This document shows positions 22,821 to 35,800 of a DNA stretch of 64,000 nucleotides, piece after piece (positions within the stretch are counted from its first letter, which is position 1; every line of letters starts with the position of its first letter). The notes beneath the pieces are model-generated. The model was not told the origin of the DNA, made no database searches, and saw only the letters and a list, made by a program, of their open reading frames with translations. The stretch is from Owenia fusiformis (lineage: Eukaryota; Annelida; Polychaeta; Sabellida; Oweniidae). The stretch spans positions 30,746,926-30,810,925 of the forward strand of contig CAIIXF020000002.1 in NCBI GenBank assembly GCA_903813345.2. Reading direction: 5' to 3'. The position numbers and the translations under genes were made by a program.

Positions 22821-25506
22821 TAAAGTAAAGGGATAAACGTTTTTACATAGTTTCTGAAAGGTTTCTGAAACATTGAATTTGCCCGATCGTATCCACCGCG
22901 ACCGGAGATCAAGTATACTTGGTAGGCTATCCTTAAGGCACTATATAGTTGTTTTGTGATTGATATCATATTTACTGATGTCATTTAATAAGAATATTGA
23001 TATCTATTCAGGGTGAAATCAAAAAAGCGTTCGCAGAATTTACAAGCTATTTTTCTATTTGTCGTAATGGCCTGGTGTAATTCGATCAGTCGATGGGGGA
23101 TGATGGAAGTATAGATTTGCTCTGAATTCCGTAATAATATTCTAGATCCAAAAATACTTCACTTTGGTTTGATTAAGTTCTTAAGGCCAGTTATCAGATC
23201 AAATTAGGCAGAGAGACAATCTTACCGAACGCTTTTATTGGTCTTCAAAGTTATTTAATTAGTAAAAAGTGGTAATTGTCCATTTGCGTGAACCGATATG
23301 AATTGAGTCAAGTGACCGACCATAATACATCCATAGACAGCCCAACAAGGCTAAATGGCTATTTTTATATAAGTCGTGTATCTAATATGTTCTCCTTAAT
23401 CACACGGTGTCTTTTTAATAAAAGTCTACCTCGCTTATAGCGAAAAAAGTAATATACGATTGCTGTCATAGTCTACTTTAAAGCAAAGTTACGCCGATTG
23501 CTTGATACGTAATCTAATAAGGTAGATTCAGAGCACGATGAGTTTGTCTGTTTGGTAAGATAACCCCAACAATTTCTGCACTATTGTGGAGACAATAGAC
23601 TTGGTACGAATCTGAATGAACGAACATCATTTGATTAAGGAATAAAGAATCCCGTATCATTCTATATTGCAAATTTAAAATCAGTGAAGCATGTAGTGAC
23701 CCATTTCTGATAATGCTGCATTTGGGTGAATTTGTGGTAAAGAATGGGACGAGGAAAACGCGTTACTGAATCTGCATTTGGGGAACGATTCTCACAATCT
23801 CCAAAATCTCTGTGTATTTCTTCCTATTCAAACTAGTTAACTTTTCTGTATCTATCTTGGTTGGTGATATGGTTGAATGACAGGTTACAGTACTATTGAT
23901 TGCCTCAAAATTGCACGTCAAGTTATCAGCTAGTTTTATATTATCCTAACACGACTGGAAATGACAAAACGGATATATTGGTGTGAAATATTGAATGCAT
24001 NNNNNNNNNNNNNNNNNNNNNNNNNNNNNNNNNNNNNNNNNNNNNNNNNNNNNNNNNNNNNNNNNNNNNNNNNNNNNNNNNNNNNNNNNNNNNNNNNNNN
24101 NNNNNNNNNNNNNNNNNNNNNNNNNNNNNNNNNNNNNNNNNNNNNNNNNNNNNNNNNNNNNNNNNNNNNNNNNNNNNNNNNNNNNNNNNNNNNNNNNNNN
24201 NNNNNNNNNNNNNNNNNNNNNNNNNNNNNNNNNNNNNNNNNNNNNNNNNNNNNNNNNNNNNNNNNNNNNNNNNNNNNNNNNNNNNNNNNNNNNNNNNNNN
24301 NNNNNNNNNNNNNNNNNNNNNNNNNNNNNNNNNNNNNNNNNNNNNNNNNNNNNNNNNNNNNNNNNNNNNNNNNNNNNNNNNNNNNNNNNNNNNNNNNNNN
24401 NNNNNNNNNNNNNNNNNNNNNNNNNNNNNNNNNNNNNNNNNNNNNNNNNNNNNNNNNNNNNNNNNNNNNNNNNNNNNNNNNNNNNNNNNNNNNNNNNNNN
24501 GAGAGTTAAAGTACCATGAGAGTATTTGCTTATAAGGACTTTTTCGATATATGCAAACACGAACTTTGACCAACACATAAGACTGTTCAAGATATAGTTT
24601 ATAATCTCGTTTTTTGAAGGATTGGTCACAGCTTTAGCAAATAATCCATTTCAAATCAAACTCAATATGTTAAATGTTAATACAAAACTAATCTTGCTAA
24701 TATAAACAATTAGAACATATGCTACCAAATAATCAATCAATACTGAATACTCTAATGTAGAGATATTCATGTATTTCAAAAATATGCTTGCAATATTAAA
24801 AACTGAAATATACTTGAATATTTTCTATTTCATTTGACTACGTTTTTACTATATAAAGTGACTACATCCCTAAACTACACTGATAGAAGACATTATTAAG
24901 TTCACACACTGACATAGGGCAGCTAAGCTTTAGATTATCAATAAAGAGAACACACATAATACATAGAACTCTCTATAATACTAGATAAAGAATTAGTTGT
25001 GCACTTGAAATACACAAGCGCAATGTACACCCCGCGTATAAGTTTGGAAAACCCCATCCCTCTATTAAATTGGATAACGTGTAAGAATCATGTTGATTAA
25101 TTGAACTTTTTGCGATTAGTCAAAGGAAAGCATATCTCGTGTCTCGTATGTAATAAGCCCAACCCTCCCCCTTAACGATTTCAAAGTTATCAAATATACA
25201 AAATTATGAATTGTGTCCCAAACCCCCGATTGGCTGTAAATGATAGAGATTATATGAGGACGAAAGTCAAACGCAATTTGTAATGAAATGAATTAATGCG
25301 TCCAGCCTTTGAGCAATTTTAGTGAGAGATTTGCAGATAGCAATTCGTCCTCTTAGACTCATAGGAGGGTATGTGACAGCAAAGGGGTGTTTGAAATACC
25401 TAAAATCCAAAACTATCACAGGTATTCATGAATTGGATTTGAATTTAGTTATAAATACTCCCGATAAACTAGGAAAAATTATTTGTTAAGAGCTAAGGGA
25501 ATCTTG
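22821..25506. other. Gene-free stretch including an N gap
   Basis: No coding region is supported. Positions 24001-24500 are N, so 500 bases or more of unknown sequence interrupt the assembly; the apparent long frames crossing it are artefacts. Confidence 0.7.
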
Positions 25507-26587
25507 TACAGGGCGTTCAGTAAGTAAAGCTAATTTTGCTCTCAAACTTTTATTTCTTGTCTATCATCGTTCAAATTTTCAATGGGGAAGCATCAGACAC
25601 TTTTCTAACTATCCTGAAAAAATGATTAAGATATAATGAATAACAGCAAAATGGTGGTTGTCATAGTAACGCGAATACGGGTTCTGCGGAGCAATTTTAT
25701 AAGTTCACAGCATAGTAGATTTTGTTAACGTTAGTTTCTGTCCTGTCTATATTTTAACCATAGTTCTGTGGCTACTCCACATTTCTACTTTCAAGTTAGC
25801 GTTCTATTTCATGTTCAAAGTAGTTCCCCTTAGCTTTCACCACACACAGCTGATGTCGTTCTATCCACTTCTAATATATCCTGTGGAAGCCATCTGGAAA
25901 GTTCTTTGTCAGCGAACGTTGAACGGCTTTACTTACTGAACGCCCTGTATATTTCAGGACTCTCAACTCCTACATATTCCATCAAGATAATGCGCCATCG
26001 CATAGGTCGCAAATGGTGCAGGATACTATCCAGAAAACGCTGGAGATGGAGGTTCAAGGCCAGTCAGCGTATTCTCCTGACAAGGCACCGTGCGATTTTG
26101 GGGTATTTTCATGTTTGAAAAAATGATCTGCGTGGTAAGATCCACACAAATATCCATGAGCTTCAGAATGCCGTTCAACGTTCGCTGACAAAGAACTTTC
26201 CTGATGGCTTCCACAGGATATATCAGAAGTGGATAGAATGACATCAGCTGTGTGTGAAAGCTAAGGGGAACTACTTTGAGCATGAAATAGAATGCTAACT
26301 TGAAAGTAGAAATGTGGAGTAGCCACAGAAATATGGTTGAAATATAGACAGGACAGAAACTAACGTTAACAAAATCTACTATGCTGTGAACTTATAAAAT
26401 TGCTCCGCAGAACCCGTATTCGCGTTACTATGACAACCACCATTTTGCTGTTATTCATTATATCTTGATCACTTTTTCAGGATAGTTAGAAAAGTGTCTG
26501 ATGCTTCTCCACTGAAAATTTGAACGATGATAGACAAGAAATAAAAGTTTGAGAGCAAAATTAGCTTTACTTACTGAACGCCCTGTA
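25507..26587. mobile_element. Composite mariner element: MITE joined to inverted 3' half
   Basis: The unit is bounded by TA at 25507 and 26586, with ends CAGGGCGTTCAGTAAGTAAA in inverted orientation. The left part (25509-25947) is itself a MITE with the same terminus at both ends. The right part (25948-26585) is the 3' half of a mariner element in the opposite orientation. As a result roughly 420 bases of the left part are an inverted copy of 26170-26585. Either a MITE inserted at a TA inside a mariner, or an aberrant gap repair event, would give this structure. Confidence 0.75.
25971..26293 (+). pseudogene. Mariner transposase, C-terminal fragment
   Basis: One frame from 25971 encodes YIFHQDNAPSHRSQ and, after about 20 residues, AYSPDKAPCDFGVF; these are the hallmark mariner segments holding the second and third catalytic aspartates (QDNAP and APCD, about 35 residues apart). 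A stop follows. A second frame then gives KNFPDGFHRIYQKWIE, a stop in place of an expected residue, and HQLCVKAKGNYFEHEIE, the normal C-terminal end of these transposases. The DNA-binding half and first aspartate are missing. It is inactive. Confidence 0.8.
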
Positions 26588-27204
26588 CATTGAAATATAT
26601 ATGCTCTAAACGAATTGATTTGTCGTACTTAACAGACAGTTTTTAAGCTTACGTGAAAGTCATTCTCCGAACGCAGTACTCCATTATTATATGCTATGGA
26701 GTCATATGCACAACCGAGACACATAGATTACTTTACATTATATTAAAATTATGTGTTGCAAAATAGTGCAGAGTGGGTGAAGTGTAGTTTTGCAATGCAT
26801 ATACTTTTAGAGTGAATAAAGCAAGGAGTCATCACAAGAAACTTCACAAAGTAAAGAATTCCCCACTTGCACATTTTTTCTTACAATGGTGCAATTTTAA
26901 AGATGCTTTAGATATACACTGCGGGGTTCTTGACTTGCATGGTGAAGTTTCTGTTAGCCTAGATGGGCTCAGGTTTAATGTAAATACATGAAATAATGTC
27001 ACTACAATCAAACTGAACAAGAAGATGAGTCGGGAGATGAAGTTAGGCAATGGGTTGCTACATGTATAGGATATGATAGGATAAGGACGACATTTAGACT
27101 TACCACCCGCCTTATAGCTGGCAATTTAAGCTTCTGAGACTGAAATAATAATTATAAGCTGAGACAATGCTCCTTTTTCTTGACTTAGTACTAAACATAG
27201 CCTG

Positions 27205-27749
27205 TACAGGGTGGGCCAAAAAACAATACACAAGTTTAAAGATGAATATCACATGATATATTTAAGACCATGTCAAGTATAAGATATCATATCAAGATAA
27301 ATCATATCCTAGCAACATGGCACTATCCGATTTAAACACTTTCCAGGGGTGTCATGAATAACCAAAAATGTATTCACTGTGGATTTCCAAATTGCTGAAA
27401 ATCAAGGGAAATTTGTATTTTAGCACCCTCAAAAGATACATTCATACAAGTTTTGTCCAAAATTCACCAATAAAACATATCTTTAATTCACTGATCAATT
27501 CTGTATTACTCCGTAATAAATTTATTGAATGCTGCTGATTATGATTTTTTGGCCGCTTGTGGAACCCCTGGTGTCAATTTTAGCCTGTAAGGCCACAAGA
27601 AAAGAAAGGTTTTTCAATCGGATGGTGTCATATTGTAAGAAGATGATTTATATTTAAAATGTTATATAATACGTGGCATATGGGTTAACACATATCATAT
27701 AATATTCATCTTTAAACGTGTGTATTGTTTTATTTTGCCCCATCCTTTA
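27205..27749. mobile_element. Mariner-type MITE, second family
   Basis: A 541-bp unit (27207-27747) lies between TA dinucleotides. The left end is CAGGGTGGGCCAAAAAACAA; the right end is a diverged complement, with both arms sharing ACAATACACA(A/C)GTTTAAAG and GATGAATAT. No frame is present. Its left end resembles the orphan terminus at 1885. Confidence 0.65.
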
Positions 27750-27761
27750 GATGGCAGTGGT

Positions 27762-28003
27762 TGTTACGCGGTATATGGCATACATTCATGGTTGCGCGGT
27801 ATTTGTGATACGGGTGAATATGCCATACTCACCTGCGGTATATGGCATATTCCGCAGGTAAGTATGCGATATTCCGCAGTGAATATGCGATACATTGATT
27901 TCAGTGAATACCCGATACTCACCTGCGGAATATGTCATACTCACTTGCGGAATATGCCATATACCGCAGGTGAATATGACATATACCGCAGGTGAAAACG
28001 TGA
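27762..28003. repeat. Cluster of short palindromic repeats (CACCTGCGGTATATGGCATA type)
   Basis: About ten copies of a roughly 21-base unit occur in both orientations, for example CACCTGCGGTATATGGCATA and its complement TATGCCATATACCGCAGGTG. Adjacent inverted copies at about 27925-27995 form an extended hairpin. The cluster directly follows the MITE at 27207. Nothing coding is implied. Confidence 0.8.
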
Positions 28004-28784
28004 TACAGAAAGCCTTGATTTGATTGGTTGCGAGAATCGACTCTAAATATAAAACTACGCTGTATTACCATTATAGTTAGTGCGTCGAGTACTAATATAT
28101 GAATCCTGGATTGATTGAGTAAGTTTATTACCCGAGATTGGTGACTGATACTTCTGCTAAGTTAATATATTCGATACACAGTACTGTTGATTCAGTAATC
28201 ATTACAATAATTAATAACGTTTTACTATTTCGTTAAACAGTGGTGATGGAATCTATAAAAAGTCAATTTCCAGTTCCAGCATTTTGTTTTACACATACAG
28301 TTGAGATTAATAAGCATTGGCTATTATCAAACGGAAAACTGAACCGTAGTCATAAAAGGCGTCAAGCAAAAATCTTCCCTGGCATAGATAAAACTTAAAA
28401 AGCCAAAAAGAACACACAGAGTGACCATAAAATGCAGCTCTTTAATTTTGGAATGGATTTCTTAATTTTGGTGATATCTTGATTTTACTTGGAAGTAAAA
28501 ATATTTGACAGATCAAGCAGTGGTGTCCTTATCATTTATGAAATATTTAGTCGAGATTGAGACAAATTATGTTTCTTTCTTCAACAAGCGAATTGTCTAC
28601 TCTGTTATTAAATATACGAAAATAAAAGATCAAGTCGATTTAACCTAAGTTGATAGCCATTCCATAATATAAGGGTTGCATGTATTGGGTTCACTCTGTA
28701 CATTTATAGGTATCTAACATACAATGCAATACTTTGGTGTTCCACTTACAAAGACACGTGCCTCAAAAAAAGATCAAGCACACA

Positions 28785-29290
28785 CCGGAATAGCCTGACT
28801 ACGGTAAAGTCAGATACCGTTGTCACAAATGGCGGACATAACCGTCGCTTCAACAGTTTAATCACTTCGTTCTCATTTCATGGGATTTTATCGTCGCTAA
28901 TTCCGTGCATGCATTAAGCTCTTGTGATAATGTATCATATGAAATCCCAATTTCGATCACATTGGGTCGTGAATCGCCACAATATAGCGTCTTCGATATC
29001 ATCAATGACAACGGAATCTGAATTTGAGTAATTTAGAAAGACAACGGCATATGGTAATTACAGTTTGATCATTTTGATCGGCTAGATTAAAGACTTTATT
29101 TCGATGGTAGAACACTATTAACTGACAGTGTACAATGGGTATTAAGACACTTTGATTGATTGTTGTTCCAAAGGAATTAAGTCTAGGTGCTCTATTAAAC
29201 AAACAGATTTTGAAAATCTATTTGAAGCGACGGTTATGTCCGCCATTTGTGACAACGGTATCTGACTTTACCGTTGTCAGGCTATTCCGG
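28785..29290. mobile_element. DNA-transposon-like element with 69-bp inverted ends
   Basis: Bases 28785-28853 and 29222-29290 form an inverted repeat of 69 bases with about one mismatch, beginning CCGGAATAGCCTGAC. The 368-base interior has no transposase frame. No convincing target duplication was found, so the superfamily is open. The nearly perfect arms suggest a young copy. Confidence 0.8.
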
Positions 29291-29800
29291 GGTGATGCAA
29301 TGGTATGTTAATTTTAACACAATATACCATATGCAAACATAAAATGTTAATATGTAGTAGGCCTATATATGACTAAAAATATAAAACACGTAAATTCAAC
29401 CCCTGCAACCCCGTAACATATACACTATCTTACAAACCCCAAAAGTAAAAATAAAAATATATCGTAAATGTGTTGTGTCACTCTGAGACAATGTGCTCTG
29501 ACATTGTATATTTGTGAACTTTTCTACAAAGTTTCTAGAACACAAATGCTTTTCCCAATTTGCAGATTTGCACACTGTGGACGTTTTAATACTTTTGCGT
29601 ACAGTATAAGATTCTCTTCTTAAAATCATATTATAATAACTTCCATTTATATCACTTCTGGTGATGGTATAAAAATGTTCTGAAGCTCTTGGCAAAACAT
29701 TCGATATTTTAATGTTGATATATAATCCATTTTCAATAATGTTAATATGAATCTCTTTTGACATTTTACAATCACACATGGTCAAAGCACCTATCGATCC

Positions 29801-29814
29801 TTATAAATGTGACC
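29801..29814 (-). CDS. Giant protein, tentative last coding exon
   Basis: After exon 3 (phase 1) the nearest good acceptor is AAACCTGACAG at 29815, giving (G)GG TCA CAT TTA TAA, so the protein would end ...HYKGSHL. The terminal S-H-L fits a class I PDZ-binding pattern (S/T-x-hydrophobic). The short exon rests only on phase and acceptor; an alternative is an AG at about 29757 leading into a 390-base open frame. Confidence 0.35.
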
Positions 29815-32800
29815 CTGTCAGGTTTAAACGACTTTGTTTATGTTGTAGAAGATGGAACATAAATTAACATAAGATATATCAAATATCAAAAGGTATTTTG
29901 CTGCTAAATCATATTATCAGTATCCTACATTTAAACCAGATTAATAGTATATGTATGCTAATGGCGTATCATAAAGCTATATATTTTGATATAAAATTAT
30001 GTTATCGTGGACATCTGTAATTCAAAAAACATTCAACTAACTCCTTTAACCGAAAGGTAAACATTTCTTAAATACCTACTTACAAATAGGACAGATTGAG
30101 GCATATCTTAAGCAATCAAATTCACTATTATCAATAAAAGAAATTGGTCTTACCTTTATAATGTCTAGCTTCTTTTGGAGCCTGTCTCTTCCAATGGTAT
30201 TCATAGCGAGTCTGTCCGGGGTCGTGTTCAACCAGCCCTTCTACATTATACCTAGTTTCTTCACGTTCTTCTATTTCTTCCGTGTCTTCGTACCGGTCGC
30301 CCCCACCCCTCTGCCAGGCTTCTTCTTCTATCCTCATCGTCTGTTTCTTTTGTGGGTAGTCAGACTCATCGTAATAAAGCACCTCTTCCCGCTTCCTTGT
30401 GTCTGTATGTGGGAGTTGGACGTTAATATTTGTCACCTTCTCAATCGTCTTTTTTGAGGTTCTCTTACGTTTTGTTTCATTGAGGGTTTCATCGTCGCTA
30501 TAGTAAACAGGATTTTCTCTAGTGACCTTGAACTCATCGTTAAACATGTTAACGTTCTCCTCAATGTATTCATGAAGTGATTCATTGTCAGATACAATAT
30601 CTACAGTTTTTGCTGGCCCAGTTGTGTCCAGGTGATTTGTGATTAGAATTCTACCCCTGTTCACATTGAAGTTGTCATTTGGAGGTATTACAACCTCAGT
30701 TTCTTCGTAGAACTCCTCGTCTTCCTCATTTGCAAAGAACATTGGATCCCTGCTGATGACTTCTCCTTGTGCTTCCATTTTGGAGTTCCCAGCCACTTTT
30801 ATTGTTGCTTGGTGCTCTTCAACACGTGGCTTCTTTATAGTGCTAACTACCTCTTGACGGTGAACCTCCTCATTGACCTTCGCAGGTTTATGAATATGGA
30901 CAACCTTTTCAACTATTTTTTCTCTTTTTTCAGTCCGTTTTTGTGGAGTGGGAGGTCGTTTTTCAACAATTTGTGTTACCTTCTTGACCGTCTTGTTTCG
31001 TGCCTTAGGGACCTGTTCTTTGATTTCCCTTACCTCGATATATTCTTTCTTTTCTTCTTTGCGGGGTTGCTCAATTATTATGTGGTGGTGTGGGTCGTGC
31101 TTTTCTTGTTCTATTCTCAGTCGATGTATCGTTTCTTTCTCTTCAATATCCTTCGGGATCTCTACCTCAATGCGATGTATTTCCTTAGGTGCCGGGCTGT
31201 TGATCTGTAACCGATGTATTTTATTGCTGGCCTCGACAGGGGTCGATATATTCACAATGCTTTTATTTTCTCGTCGTTGATTGAATTTGTTCACGTTTAC
31301 ATCAATCCTAGAAGGTGTAATAGGACTTTCGGTGGTGTCTGGTGGAATAAACACCTTCGAGATGTAGCTCTGGTCATCCCCATCCACTTTATTCTTATGT
31401 ATTCCACTCACATTGATTGTGGGACTTGAGTTGCCTTGAACATCAACGAAAAGTGTTTTATGGACCTCATTGCTGTTTATATCTCGAGTGTTTGGGGTCA
31501 ACACGACACTACTACTCACTTGATTTGTTAGCTCAGGTCCGACATTGACGGGAATATGCACCGTTTTTCTCTCAGTTGTTTTAATCAGAGGAGTCGGACT
31601 TCTTTCGATGACGTTTCTGTTCGTCTCTGTAAACAATGACGTCACGTGTTGTGGCGTAGACGTCGGCGTCTTCTGCGTGTGTGTTATTTGTGCTATGTTA
31701 TTAGACGCAATCGGACTTCCAACTAATGTTCTTTTCTCAGTGACATCTATATAATTACCGTACTCATCGTATTCGTATTGGGAACCTATTGGTTGTTTTA
31801 TTGAGATTGGACCTCCGGCAGAATGGATCACCTCAGAAACATTACTGGATGCAACGGGGGTCCCTGACCTATATCTCTTTTCAGTTACATCCAGAATTGT
31901 ATCGGCACTTCGACTACGAGGCCTGGTCGACGTTCCAACTCTAAGTGTAGGCGTGTTTTGTGGCAAGGGTGTTATACCAAAGCTCTGTTGATTCACCTGC
32001 TGTGGACCGACATCTACAGGTATATTGATTGTTCTTTTTTCACTAGTTGTGAATCCACCTGGATTCGGCACAGTGAGATTCTGTGTGTTTCTTATAGGTG
32101 TACTCGCGCGAATACCTGGGGTCCCCATACTTTGCCTGAAGGTTTGATCGGGAGCTACATCTACTGGAATGCGGATGACATTTTGCTGTTCTCTTGCCAT
32201 TGAGCTTGGATTTTGAGCCATGTTGCTGTGTATATTAAAGGTTGGAGCACTCGTGACATCTTTACGATAGACTGTGTAATTCTCTGTCATACTTGCAGGT
32301 GTCGACCTCAAATCTATAATGGGATTATGATGATGGCTTTGGCTAGAGCTCACACGGTACTCATTTGGCTGGGGTGACTGAGGGACTGGTGTGTGAAGTA
32401 GGATCCTCTTTGGAGACTGTTCATACGTCGATGGTCCTGTATTTATTCGGACCTCTCCTGGCCGAGAAGGGCTGTTTGTAGAGAGAGTTAAATCCTTTGT
32501 GAATTGAACAGGAGATGTGACGCTGCTAATGTTGATGCTTGGTACAGAATGGGTCACGTTATTTTGTTTGTTGATCATTGGTTGTTGAGGTAGAATCTGA
32601 ATACTTTGAGGAGCACCTTTATTTTGAAGAGGTCGTGCATAGGCAGAAGCGCTGTCTAAAGAATCCATGCTATAGTTCAAAGTGTCACTATCGCGAGAAT
32701 TGATACTATCACGTGAATCATATGATGTCAGGCGTCTAACTTCTACCGACGTTGGCGAAAGGGAATTATATCTTAAATCATCACTGCTGCCTAGTACTCG

Positions 32801-35800
32801 CTTACTATCAGGAGATCTCAAACTCCCAGCGTCGACCTCGTAAAGTTGCCTTTTTACCCTATTGTTCCCTTTATAATCCCCTGATTTGATAGTGTACACG
32901 CCATGTGAATTAACTTGTGTTTTGCTCTCCTCTCCCAAAGGCTGACTACGGTTACGTTCAACCTCAAGTACAGCAGTGCCATCTGGTGAACTCCTTGATA
33001 CATGTTGCTGGGATATTCGGGAATTCTTTATCTGCTGTAGCTTCCTACTGGCCGGACCCTGCTGCTTGACGACGCTAATAGGCATGGCTACCTCAGCCTG
33101 ACCACGCAGTTCCTCTTCTTGACCCCTGCCGTAAACCATCGTCTCAACGTGAATCTCGCCAACTGATACAATTGAAATATCGCTAAACGTTGTGCTCGGA
33201 GCTCTGATTCGACGCTCTTGGTTTGAATAAGCGATATATGGTACTGCTGAATAGACCGTTGTGTTATTTTCCTGTCTAGGGTAATATATCGTGAATGCAC
33301 TATGCGGGCTTGTATTCGAGTGACTGATTTTAAATATATCAGTGTCGTCACCTATAGAACTACTGTCCTTGATTTTACTTATTCTCGTATCACCTTTCAC
33401 GTTTATATCGCCATTTAATTGGGTGACATCAATGCCAACATTTTGACTTGAATCTTTTGGTTTAATTGACTTTTCTAATGCAGTCACTTCACCCAATTTA
33501 CAAGGTGTATCACTTTCCCCAATGTTATCTGATACACTGTTCGAACGTGATGTTTTTGCAGTTAGAACTTGTTCAATAGTACTACAATCTTCTGTTCTTA
33601 TCAAATCAGTTTTCACAGGTGAAATTGAAAATTCTATCTGTTTTCCGATAGTCTCGTTTGATGTTGCGCTTTTCGTTGTAACAACGTCCTTTATGACCTT
33701 TCTTTTGACAGGGGGTGTGATATGAAGCTCTTCGTATTCTTGGTTTTCGTCTAACGTACCGTTTAGGTATTCCAAGCTATATGGACCAATCTTCTGTGGC
33801 TCCTCTGAAAATGTACGCTCCTCTGTGACTACTTCACGTACGTCTTCGATTAGCTCAAGGTAGTCAGCCTCACTGTCTGTGTCAATAAACTCATCAGCGC
33901 TAACAACGACTACTTCATTTGTGGCCTTACGTATTATATCATTGGTCGGTTTGTTATCAATTGCATGCTTGTCACCATAGTTAAGTAACTCATTGTCAGA
34001 AGTTGGGATTTCCTTGTCAAGTGAGTTCTCTGCCTGAATGTCAACAGGCTTTTCCGAATCTTCACTTTCAAATCCAAAACTGTTTATTTCATTGACTGAA
34101 GGCTGGTAGCCCGTTACTCCAACTGGTGGTGTTTCTTTCTCGTCGTCGTTAAGAGGTTCTCTGTCGTCGTCCTTTATAATTGGATCTACAGCTACGTTGA
34201 TGCCTTTTGTACTGGCACTGCTTGTTTCAACTAGCTCGTTGTTACCAGTTGTAGAAATAGTAGGTTCGTTTAATTTTCCCGCGTCAATTAATTTATTGTC
34301 TGTGTGTTGTATAATTCTATGATCTACCACTATTTCATCAGTGATACAGCATGGTTCCACTTTATTTATATATGCTATTTGATCGTCTTCTGGGCTGTTA
34401 TTGCCACAATATTGATTTGTGTCTGTCTTGCTCACCTTTTCTCCACTTATCTCAACTTCTTCTACTATTTCAGAGTCAGGTAAGATTTCAATATATTCTT
34501 CAACTTCGGGTTCTATGTTACTGGCAATATCTTGACTTGTGTCTGTTTTAATCACCTGCTCATCACTTATTTCAATTTCCTCGACTATTTTAGAGTCAGG
34601 CAAAATTTCAATATATTCTTCCGATTCAGGGTCTGAGTTAATGACAAGATCTTGGCATTTGTCTGTCTTAATCACATCCTTATCACTTACTGTTACTGTT
34701 TCTACTGTTTCAGCGTCGGGTATGATCTGAATATATTCGTTAGTTTCAAGATCCTTGTCATCGGCAACGATTGTTATATCAGCAGAAGTATTATGATCAT
34801 CTTCTATATCTGACCCATCTACACATTCTTCCTCCAGTGATTCAACGTCATTAATGTCTAGTGCAGCATAGGTGTTTTCATAAGTCTCATTCAAATCAGA
34901 CGGGGATTGTATATTAGTAGGTTTTATCTCGTTTTGTTCTGTATTCTCGGTGAAACTTTCCTCAGAGAAGTCAGGATATGGTGTCTCTGGGATGGGAGGG
35001 GGAGCAGTTTCCCCAGGGGTATTTTCAAGATTCTCGTCAGTACTAGTATATGTTGATATTATTTCTTTTGCATTTGGAGCTAGTGAATCTGGATGAGATG
35101 TTGCTGATACAGAGGGTGGAGTTACTTTTGAATGCACTGGTTCTTCTGTGTTACTTGGATCAAATAATGCTAATACAACAGTTGCTGGTTTTTCTAAATT
35201 ATCAGTCTTAGATGTTTCATGTGTATCAGTATCTGGATAAGGCGTTTTTGGAATGGGTGGAGGACTAGGCTCCCTATGTTGCGTAACTGGTATAGAATGA
35301 TTTTCAATATCCAGGGGAGTATTCACTCGTTGTTTTGATATGATCTCCTCAGTTATTTGAACTTCCGGTTCATATGTTGTATATTCATAAACACTTGTTA
35401 TGTTACTCTCAAGTAATTCGTGTTCTTTCAATGAGTTAATAGCTTCCGGATATGGTGACTCTTCATTTATGTTAGTCTCAATACTACAACTAGGGTCAAT
35501 ATCGACTGGAATTGGAGGCGGGGGATATGATGGAGGTTCATCATTTGGATCATCAAGCGGTTCAATCTTTGTGTCAACAGTTTCCTTCACTGCAATGCCT
35601 GTATCCACACTATTTTGATTATCGTGTTCCTCGGATACAAATAGTGTTCTTGACTTCTTGCTTGTAAAGTAATTTCCAAATATTCCGCTTTTTGGTGAAG
35701 TTGGTGTCAAGTGTGTGTTCTCTGCATACTTATCCGGTAATGTCAAAACTTCAGGATTATCGAGGTTTGATTTCAGTAATGTATAATCCTCTTGATATGC

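Noticed and set aside
23941-24629. Long open frames crossing 24001-24500
   Set aside because: They consist of N and only look open because unknown bases contain no stops.
27762-28003. CRISPR array
   Set aside because: Units are in both orientations without uniform spacers, and the genome is eukaryotic.
29396-29785. Minus-strand 129-codon frame as the last exon of the giant protein
   Set aside because: It needs a weak AAG-type acceptor; a better phase-matched acceptor lies at 29815 and gives an early stop, so this is more likely 3' untranslated sequence. Not excluded.
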